Part shown: positions 57,370-64,000 of the stretch, in pieces
How positions within the stretch are numbered: the stretch's first letter is position 1
Layout of the letters: each line of letters opens with the position of its first letter
DNA from: Chersky-840 sp963810195
GTDB lineage: Bacteria; Actinomycetota; Acidimicrobiia; Acidimicrobiales; UBA8190
Assembly: GCA_963810195.1 (NCBI GenBank)
Contig: CAWEMO010000001.1
Coordinates: 682,001 to 746,000, forward strand
Length of the DNA stretch: 64,000 nt
Direction: 5' to 3'
Program-made: the position numbers and the translations under genes
Notes under the pieces: model-generated
The model's database searches: none
What the model saw: the letters and a program-made list of their open reading frames with translations, nothing else
What the model was told of the DNA's origin: nothing

Positions 57370-58572
57370 GTGAGCGGCCGAACGTACCTGTCGATCGGGG
57401 ATGTCCTCGCCCTGCTGCGCCAGGAGTTCCCCGACGTCACGATCTCCAAGATCCGTTTCCTCGAGAGCCAGGGCCTCGTGAACCCCGAGCGCACCCCGTC
57501 GGGATACCGGAAGTTCTACGAGCACGACGTGGAACGCCTTCGTTGGGTCTTGCGTCAGCAGCGCGAACACTTCCTTCCCCTCAAGGTGATCAAAGGCCGC
57601 CTCGAGCAGGAGGGGGCGGACGTCGGCGACGACAACGGTCACGATCTCGCCGTAGGGACGGTGCTGTCGGACCGCGTGGAGCCCGTGCTCGTGGGGCGGA
57701 CGAGCGTCGCCCCCGAGCCCCGCACGGCCGGGGGCGAGCTGCCGGGATTCGAGTCCGCCGCCGCCGAGTCCCACCGGGGAGGGGTCGACGCGAGACGCGG
57801 GCGCACGGCGGGCCCCAGCGCCCGCCCCGACCTCACCAGGCCCCGGGGCGTGCCAGCGGCCGTCCCCCCGGCCCGGGTGGGCGGCGCCTCCACGGCGGCG
57901 AGGTCCGTCGCCGCGCCCGCCGTGGACACTGCCGCGGGCCCGGTCGGGCGTGGGTCCTCGACAGGCGGCGTGGCGTCGGGAGCGGGCCGCGTGCCCGCGG
58001 CGTCCGGCCCCGGCCCGGGCGGCACCCGGGGAACGGTGCGGTCGGCGGGCGCCGAGCCCGGCGCCGCGGGCCCCGGGCCCGCCAAGAGGGCGGGGGTGGC
58101 GGCGATGCGGCCCCCGGAGGCCGGGGGCACCGGGAGCGCCGGCATGGGGGTCGGGGTCGGGGACGAGGAGCCGGCGCCTGCCGGCCTGCCGGGCGACGCC
58201 GTCACGCTCGAGGAGCTCATCGGGGCCAGTGGCCTGGACGTGGCCGCGGTCGAGCAGCTCGAGTCCTACGGACTGCTGTGCGGCCGCACGGTGGGGGGCG
58301 TCGTGTACTACGACGAAGACGCCCTCACCGTGGCGCGCGTGGCGGCCGGGCTGGCGCGCTACGGCGTGGAGGCGAGGCACCTCCGGCTCCACAAGCTCGC
58401 CGCCGAGCGGGAGGCAGGCTTCATCGAGCAGATCGTCCTTCCGCTGCTCAAGCAGCGCAACCCCGAGGCCCGTCAACGTGCGTACGAGGCTGTGGCCGAG
58501 CTGACCGTGCTCGGCCAGGGACTGCGCGAGGTGCTCCTGCGCACCGCGTTGCGCGAACAGCTCGGCGGGTGA
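57370..58572 (+). CDS. ftsR: MerR-like transcriptional regulator FtsR
   Basis: This 400-aa protein has an N-terminal MerR-type winged helix (TYLSIGDVLALLRQEFPDVT, SKIRFLESQGLVNPERTPSGYRKF) and a second, C-terminal MerR-like domain (about 275-395, AVEQLESYGLL). They are joined by about 180 residues of Gly/Ala/Pro-rich linker, longer than in characterised FtsR. In Corynebacterium FtsR activates ftsZ; that role here is inferred. GTG 57370 follows the FHA stop by 19 nt. Confidence 0.88.
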   Translation: MSGRTYLSIGDVLALLRQEFPDVTISKIRFLESQGLVNPERTPSGYRKFYEHDVERLRWVLRQQREHFLPLKVIKGRLEQEGADVGDDNGHDLAVGTVLSDRVEPVLVGRTSVAPEPRTAGGELPGFESAAAESHRGGVDARRGRTAGPSARPDLTRPRGVPAAVPPARVGGASTAARSVAAPAVDTAAGPVGRGSSTGGVASGAGRVPAASGPGPGGTRGTVRSAGAEPGAAGPGPAKRAGVAAMRPPEAGGTGSAGMGVGVGDEEPAPAGLPGDAVTLEELIGASGLDVAAVEQLESYGLLCGRTVGGVVYYDEDALTVARVAAGLARYGVEARHLRLHKLAAEREAGFIEQIVLPLLKQRNPEARQRAYEAVAELTVLGQGLREVLLRTALREQLGG

Positions 58573-58653
58573 CCGGTCCCGGCGCGTGACCGAGCGCCGC
58601 GGGTGACCGAGCGCCGCGGGTGACCGAGCGCCGCGGGTGACCGAGCGAGGCGG
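58569..58653 (+). repeat. Five tandem 17-bp units from the ftsR stop to the hpt start
   Basis: Units start at 58569 (diverged), 58586, 58603, 58620 and 58637. The core is GTGACCGAGCGCCGCGG. The last copy contains the hpt GTG start codon and the first contains the ftsR stop. As 17 is not a multiple of 3, the copies carry GTG in all three frames; the copy in the same frame as hpt (58586) meets a TGA after six codons. Confidence 0.85.
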
Positions 58654-59203
58654 AGCACGGGTCCTGCACGACCGGCACGAGCTGGCTCGGACGGTGGCCC
58701 GCCTGGGAGAGGAGCTGTCGGCCGCCTACCCCGACGGTGTGCTCCTGGTGGCGGTCCTCAAGGGGAGCCTCCCGTTCGTCGCGGACCTGGCGCGCCGGGT
58801 CACGGTCCCCTGTGAGGTCGACTTCCTGGGGATCTCGACCTACACCGAGGGCACCGGCCGGGTGCGGATCGTCAAGGACCTCGACCACGACGTGCACGGC
58901 CGCCACGTGGTGCTGGTGGAGGACATCGTCGATACCGGTCTCACCTGCACCTACATCCTGGGGGAGCTCAGGCGCCGCGGTCCCGAGACGCTCGAGGTGT
59001 GCACGTTGTTCGACCGCCGGGTGCGGCGGATCGTCCCCGTCACGGTGCGCTTCTCGGGCTTCGAAGCCCCCGACGACCTGCTCCTCGGCTACGGGCTCGA
59101 CGTGGCGGGCCGCTACCGCAATCTCCCCTTCGTCGCCACGGGAGACCCCCGGACCGTCGAATCCGACCCCGACGCGTATGTCGGAGCCCTCTACGGGCGG
59201 TAA
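58637..59203 (+). CDS. hpt: Hypoxanthine(-guanine) phosphoribosyltransferase
   Basis: This 188-aa salvage enzyme has the PRPP motif VVLVEDIVDTGLTCTYI (91-107), LVAVLKGSLPFVADLAR and the late DDLLLGYGLDVAGRYRNLP. It makes IMP/GMP from the bases. GTG 58637 lies in the last of the 17-bp repeats. Confidence 0.94.
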   Translation: MTERGGARVLHDRHELARTVARLGEELSAAYPDGVLLVAVLKGSLPFVADLARRVTVPCEVDFLGISTYTEGTGRVRIVKDLDHDVHGRHVVLVEDIVDTGLTCTYILGELRRRGPETLEVCTLFDRRVRRIVPVTVRFSGFEAPDDLLLGYGLDVAGRYRNLPFVATGDPRTVESDPDAYVGALYGR

Positions 59204-59212
59204 GTTTCAACC

Positions 59213-59716
59213 ATGGTCGAGGTGCGGCTGAGCGCGGTGCGGGTGGACCTGCAGTCGAACACGCCCGTGCTGCTGCTCACCGAGGCCGAGGGCCTGGGTC
59301 GGACGCTGCCGATCTTCATCGGCGCGCCCGAGGCGACCGCCATCGCGTTCGCCATCCAAGGCGTGGCGACACCCCGGCCCATGACCCACGACCTGTTGCG
59401 CGACATCGTCGACGCGCTCGGCGCAAGCCTCGAGCGCGTGGTGATCACGGAGTTGCGTTCCGCCACGTATTTCGCCGAGTTGCAGCTCAAGCGCGGCACC
59501 GGGACGCTCAACGTGTCGAGCCGCCCCTCCGACGCGGTTGCCCTGGCGGTGCGCACGGGGAGCCCGCTGTTCGTGGCCGACGACCTCATGGACGCCGAGG
59601 GGATCCTGCTTCCCTCCGACGACGAGGACGAAGACGGCGACTCGAGTCCCGACGAACTGGTGGGGGAGTTCCGGCAATTCCTCGACACCGTCCGCCCCGA
59701 GGACTTCAGCTCCTGA
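59213..59716 (+). CDS. Bifunctional nuclease (BFN/DUF151) domain protein
   Basis: This 167-aa protein matches the DUF151 family: LLLTEAEGLGRTLPIFIGAPEATAIA, then RPMTHDLLRDIVDALGA and RPSDAVALAVRTGSPLFVADDL. The family is linked to nuclease activity in some bacteria and plants. A C-terminal acidic stretch (DDEDEDGDSSPDE) follows. It is often found near ftsR/gcvH in Actinobacteria, as here. Confidence 0.88.
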   Translation: MVEVRLSAVRVDLQSNTPVLLLTEAEGLGRTLPIFIGAPEATAIAFAIQGVATPRPMTHDLLRDIVDALGASLERVVITELRSATYFAELQLKRGTGTLNVSSRPSDAVALAVRTGSPLFVADDLMDAEGILLPSDDEDEDGDSSPDELVGEFRQFLDTVRPEDFSS

Positions 59717-59760
59717 GGACTTCGACGCTTCACCAGTCGCGTCCGTCGCGTCCGTCGCGT

Positions 59761-60381
59761 TTGTCGCGCCCGGCCGCGGTCGTCGCGGCCGTGCTCGGGG
59801 CCTTCGCCCTCTCGGCGTGCTCGTCCAACGGGAACAGCTCCACCGCGACCACCGGCGCCACTACGTCCACCGGGAGCTCGTCGAGCACGTCGATCGCCTC
59901 CACCACCACGTCGTCGGCCGCGGCCGGGACCGCGTGCGCGGCGCGCGACCTGGTGATCAGTCTCGTGGGGTCCCAAGGGGCGGCGGGGACCAACGAGCTC
60001 ACCTTCGCGCTGCGCGACTCCTCGAGCTCGCCGTGCCCGATGGACGGGTATCCCTCGGCCCAGCTCCTCGACTCCTCGGGGACCGAGCTCCCCACCCACG
60101 TGGTGAGCGGGGGGAGCCTCCAGTTCACGAACTTCGCCCCCGCGCCCGTGCAGCTCGCGCCGGGGGCCACCGCGTACTTCAACCTCGCCTACTCGGACGT
60201 GCCCTCGGGGACCGAGACGACGTGCCCCACCGCCGCGCAGATCGAGATCACGCCGCCGCATGCGGTGGACCACGACGTGGTGGCGGTACAGGTCATGGCG
60301 TGCTCGGCGGGGACCCTGACCGTTTCCCCCGTGTTCGCCTCGGGCTCGCCGGAGTCACAGACCACGGCGCCGCAGTCCTGA
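59761..60381 (+). CDS. DUF4232-type secreted lipoprotein
   Basis: The protein of about 206 aa has a signal peptide (RPAAVVAAVLGAFALSAC) with lipobox LSAC. A Ser/Thr-rich linker and a beta-rich domain like DUF4232 follow (NELTFALRDSSSSPCPMDGYP, NFAPAPVQLAPGATAYFNL). Start is uncertain: TTG 59761 gives a clean signal peptide. The frame also opens from CTG 59713, which overlaps the upstream stop as CTGA and would add an RPSRPSRLSRP repeat. Function unknown. Confidence 0.78.
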   Translation: MSRPAAVVAAVLGAFALSACSSNGNSSTATTGATTSTGSSSSTSIASTTTSSAAAGTACAARDLVISLVGSQGAAGTNELTFALRDSSSSPCPMDGYPSAQLLDSSGTELPTHVVSGGSLQFTNFAPAPVQLAPGATAYFNLAYSDVPSGTETTCPTAAQIEITPPHAVDHDVVAVQVMACSAGTLTVSPVFASGSPESQTTAPQS

Positions 60382-60421
60382 GCGCCCGGGGGGCCGGCCT
60401 CGGGGAGCCCGTCCCAGGTCG

Positions 60422-61471
<1,050 letters not shown>

Positions 61472-61534
61472 GGCCGAAGGGTAGTGGTCGGTCGTCGGCC
61501 CTGCGCAGTGCCTGCCGCGCCGGTGGTGTCGGCC

Positions 61535-61540
61535 TACCAT
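61535..61540 (+). promoter_or_regulatory. Probable -10 box for leaderless GT87-like gene
   Basis: TACCAT, then 6 nt, then ATG 61547, with no ribosome-binding site. Confidence 0.45.
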
Positions 61541-61546
61541 GGAGCC

Positions 61547-63067
61547 ATGTCCACCGGCCTCCTCGGGCGGGGTGCCCGGGCGATGGCGTCGTGGAGCCCC
61601 GTGGAGCGGGATGCCGTGCTCTACGCCGCATCCGCGCTGTTCGCCATCGGCACGGCGCAGCTCGCGTCGATCAGTCTCTACCAGCAGTGGGGGAGGCTGG
61701 CGGTCGGTCCGTACGCGTTCGGGGCGTTGTGCTCGGCCTTGGCGGCCCGGCGCGCCCGTCACCGTGAAGAGCGCGACACCGCGGCGGCGGCTGCGGCCGG
61801 CAGGTCGCGGGGGGACGGCGGGGCCCGGGCGCAACCAAGCACGGCGTGGCACTGGACGACACCGCGCGCCGTCATCTTCCTCGTCGTCTTCCTCGGCGCC
61901 ACCCTCATGCCGCTGTCGCTCGAGGTGCTGTGGCGGACCGACACGGGGGGGACGGCGCACGTCCAGCCCGAGACGGCCGTGGTGGAGCGCTCCGGTGAGG
62001 CGTGGGTGAGAGGCAAAGATCCGTACACCTTCATCGGGCCCCACCAGCACGTCACCGCGCCGCCCGGTGAGCCGGCATACGACGTCTACAACCCGTACCT
62101 GCCGCTCATGTCGCTCTTCGGCATCCCACGCAGCACCGACGCGTCGCCCCGGCTCACCGACGCCCGGGTGGCCTTCTCGGTGTTCACCATCGTGGTGGTG
62201 GTGGTGGCGATGGCCCTGTGCCGGGGCCCGACCGGTCCCCGGGTCCTGGCCCTCCAGAGCATGACGGTGCTGCCCACCGCCGCCCTCCCCCTGGCCACCG
62301 GCGGCGACGACCTCCCCGTGGCGGCGCTCCTGCTGCTGGGCCTGGTGCTGTTGCAACGACGACGACCCCTGTGGGCCGGCGTCGCCCTCGGCGTCGCCGC
62401 GTCCATGAAGATCACCGCCTGGCCGCTCGCCGCTCTGGCGTTCCTCGTGGCCCGGGACCGGGACGGGCACCGGGGGCGCCGGCCGTCGCTCGCCGTCGCC
62501 GCCGGCATCGTGGGCGTGATGATCCCGGCGGTCCTGCCCACCGCGGCCGAGAACCTCTCTGCGTTCATCGAGAACGTGGTCCGTTTCCCGCTCGGGCTGG
62601 CCGGGGTCCAGTCACCCGCCGCCAGCCCGCTGATCGGCCACCTGGTGGTGTCGCTGTTCCCGGGCATCCACCGTGCCTTCACCGTGACCGTGGCCGTCGC
62701 CGGTGTGGCGGTGCTCGCCTACGTCCTGGTCCGGCACCGGCCGAAGACCCCGGCGGCGCTGTCGCGCCTCGTCGCATGGGTGATGACGGTGGCGATCCTG
62801 CTGGCCCCGGCCACGCGTGTGGGCTACCTCCTCTATCCGGTGGACCTGTTCGTGTGGGCGTGGCTCTTGCGCAGCGAGGACACCGTCGATCCCGTGCCGA
62901 CGGAGCCCGAACGCGTCCCGCGCCCGGTCCCCGTGGCCGCCGGGGCCGACGAGCCCTGGGACCCTGACCGGTCCCCCCAAGGCAGCGGGCTCTCGGGGGG
63001 CGTCGGGCTCTGCAGGGGCGGGGCGCTCTCCTCCGGCCCCGCTCAGTCCTGGTCCGACACCGCGTAG
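61547..63067 (+). CDS. Polytopic membrane glycosyltransferase-like protein (GT87/DUF2029 type)
   Basis: This 506-aa protein has about ten membrane spans. The loop after the second or third span carries EAWVRGKDPYTFIGPHQHV, similar to the catalytic loop region of GT-C polyprenyl-linked mannosyltransferases. LYPVDLFVWAWLL is near the end, followed by a Pro/Gly-rich cytoplasmic tail. Sugar and acceptor are unknown. Its last 25 nt overlap the convergent gene. Confidence 0.72.
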   Translation: MSTGLLGRGARAMASWSPVERDAVLYAASALFAIGTAQLASISLYQQWGRLAVGPYAFGALCSALAARRARHREERDTAAAAAAGRSRGDGGARAQPSTAWHWTTPRAVIFLVVFLGATLMPLSLEVLWRTDTGGTAHVQPETAVVERSGEAWVRGKDPYTFIGPHQHVTAPPGEPAYDVYNPYLPLMSLFGIPRSTDASPRLTDARVAFSVFTIVVVVVAMALCRGPTGPRVLALQSMTVLPTAALPLATGGDDLPVAALLLLGLVLLQRRRPLWAGVALGVAASMKITAWPLAALAFLVARDRDGHRGRRPSLAVAAGIVGVMIPAVLPTAAENLSAFIENVVRFPLGLAGVQSPAASPLIGHLVVSLFPGIHRAFTVTVAVAGVAVLAYVLVRHRPKTPAALSRLVAWVMTVAILLAPATRVGYLLYPVDLFVWAWLLRSEDTVDPVPTEPERVPRPVPVAAGADEPWDPDRSPQGSGLSGGVGLCRGGALSSGPAQSWSDTA

Positions 63068-63765
63068 AGCCGGAGCGTGAACGACGTGGTGCCCGCGCTC
63101 GATGCGGGCACGCTCGAGCCCGGTGCCTGGGCGCCGAAGAACGTGGGCGCCACGGTGACGCCGAGGTCCCATTCGAGCCCGTCGCTGGCGGGGTGCTGCT
63201 CCAGGATCAGGTAGCCGCCCTGCACCTTGGCGGCGGGCCCCTGACTGAGTCGCTGCCAGTGCTCCGACGCGAGCTGGGCCCGGAAGAAGGAGATCACGTC
63301 CTGCTGGGTGGCGGGCACCTCGAACCGCAAGGAACGGTCGTAGAGCTCCACGCCCTGGTTGATCGCCGAGCTCGGCACCGGGGCGGAGCCCTGGGGCACC
63401 GCGATGGCGTCGAGCAGGTCGTCGGGGGGTTGGCCCCCCGTGACGATGGCCCCCAGGAGCGGGCGCGCCGGCACCGCGTGCAGCACGGCGCCACGGGCCG
63501 TGACGACGGACTTCGGGACGGCGGTGGGCCGGCTCTGGCTCCCGCTCAGGACCTCGAGCCCCACGCCCAGGAGGAACAGCACCAGGGTCAGGCCGAGGAC
63601 GACGAGCGCGGGCTTGGTGCTCGGACCGGGGGGCCGGCGTCGGGGCGCGGGCACCGGGTCGTGGGTCGTGTGCCCGTGGCCGTTGCTGTGGGCGTCGACG
63701 GCAGTGGAGGCGGCACCCCGCACGTTCGGGTCGGGGGCACCGGGGAGGTCGTCGGGGCTCGGCAT
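63043..63765 (-). CDS. Single-span membrane protein, uncharacterised
   Basis: This 240-aa protein has a Pro/His-rich cytoplasmic N-terminus (residues 1-50), one transmembrane helix (PALVVLGLTLVLFLLGVGLE) and an extracytoplasmic domain of about 165 residues. That domain (VISFFRAQLASEHWQRLSQGP) looks like a compact alpha/beta fold with no recognised motif. ATG 63765 is preferred over the longer frame from 63957. It overlaps the end of the convergent gene by 25 nt. Confidence 0.65.
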   Translation of the reverse strand: MPSPDDLPGAPDPNVRGAASTAVDAHSNGHGHTTHDPVPAPRRRPPGPSTKPALVVLGLTLVLFLLGVGLEVLSGSQSRPTAVPKSVVTARGAVLHAVPARPLLGAIVTGGQPPDDLLDAIAVPQGSAPVPSSAINQGVELYDRSLRFEVPATQQDVISFFRAQLASEHWQRLSQGPAAKVQGGYLILEQHPASDGLEWDLGVTVAPTFFGAQAPGSSVPASSAGTTSFTLRLYAVSDQD

Positions 63766-63972
63766 GGGATGGCGCCGCCGGGACCGGGTCGCTGTGCGGG
63801 CGATGCCACGCCCGGCACCACGGTGGCGTGGCAAGTGTAGGACGTCGGTGTGCACGGGCCGCCCGCAGGGTCTCGGCCCCGGGGTAGCGGTGGAGTGTCG
63901 GGCCAACCACGTCGGGTAGGCCTCGGGCGGCGTCTCCGACCCCTCAGAGTGAAACACCTTCTACGAAACGCG

Positions 63973-64000
63973 TTGACGGCCCTTGGTCGTCGCCCTACAG
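63973..64000 (+). promoter_or_regulatory. Probable promoter reading out of the window
   Basis: TTGACG (63973-63978) is followed by a 17-nt spacer and TACAG at 63996-64000, cut by the edge. The sixth base is outside. It could drive a gene beyond 64000; 63766-63972 shows nothing else I can support. Confidence 0.4.

Noticed and set aside
59713..59715. Third CTG start overlapping a stop (lipoprotein gene)
   Set aside because: A TTG at 59761 in the same frame gives a clean lipoprotein signal peptide, so CTG is not required; kept only as an alternative.

Overview
The window is high-GC DNA with strong G/C third-position bias, many GTG starts, overlapping stop/start codons and a complete 16S-23S-5S rRNA operon. 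The gene set (mihF, zinc-ribbon/FHA and FtsR pair, actinobacterial degenerate PriA, CoaBC with PAMHTEMW) points to an actinobacterium. The 16S text and gene order look most like the class Acidimicrobiia; that rank is inference. No plasmid, phage or CRISPR signatures were seen, so this looks like core chromosome.

Layout. 1-9500: pyrimidine, translation and cofactor housekeeping (pyrD end, pyrF, mihF, gmk, rpoZ, coaBC, metK, priA, def, fmt, rpe). 9525-11651: a large membrane protein. 11852-15567: riboflavin genes ribD-ribBA-ribH, then hisG. 15581-22398: a cold-shock-like protein, a DUF1844 protein on the other strand, infC-rpmI-rplT, a SpoU-type RNA methyltransferase, pheS (frame broken) and pheT. 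22405-26273: small accessory genes (cupin, CtaG-like, alpha/beta hydrolase, GNAT, thioesterase, hypothetical). 26385-35627: one arginine operon argC-J-B-D-F-R-G-H with a DNA glycosylase at its end, behind an ArgR-box promoter. 35706-42348: rrn operon. 42388-64000: a peptide-type binding lipoprotein, a repeat-rich TPR protein, threonine aldolase, class I aldolase, KorAB, DUF1015, a CDP-alcohol transferase, a nucleotidyltransferase/phosphomannomutase-like fusion, gcvH, FHA, ftsR, hpt, a bifunctional-nuclease-domain protein, lipoprotein, quinone reductase and a GT87-like membrane protein.

The most striking feature is in the 23S gene. Two group I introns interrupt the universally conserved H69-H71 segment, separated by only a 20-nt exon. 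The first (about 735 nt) carries a LAGLIDADG endonuclease whose reading frame runs through the ribozyme core. The second (about 377 nt) has no ORF but shares a 23-nt identical core block with the first, so the two appear related.

Two expression patterns recur. Many genes have a TANNNT box 5-8 nt before the start codon and no ribosome-binding site, which suggests leaderless mRNAs and fixes several starts. Two genes (gmk and the SpoU methyltransferase) have no ATG/GTG/TTG and appear to begin at CTG overlapping the upstream stop (CTGA). pheS and priA each appear to carry a one-base frame disruption near the N-terminus. Both are normally important genes, so sequence error is a serious possibility.
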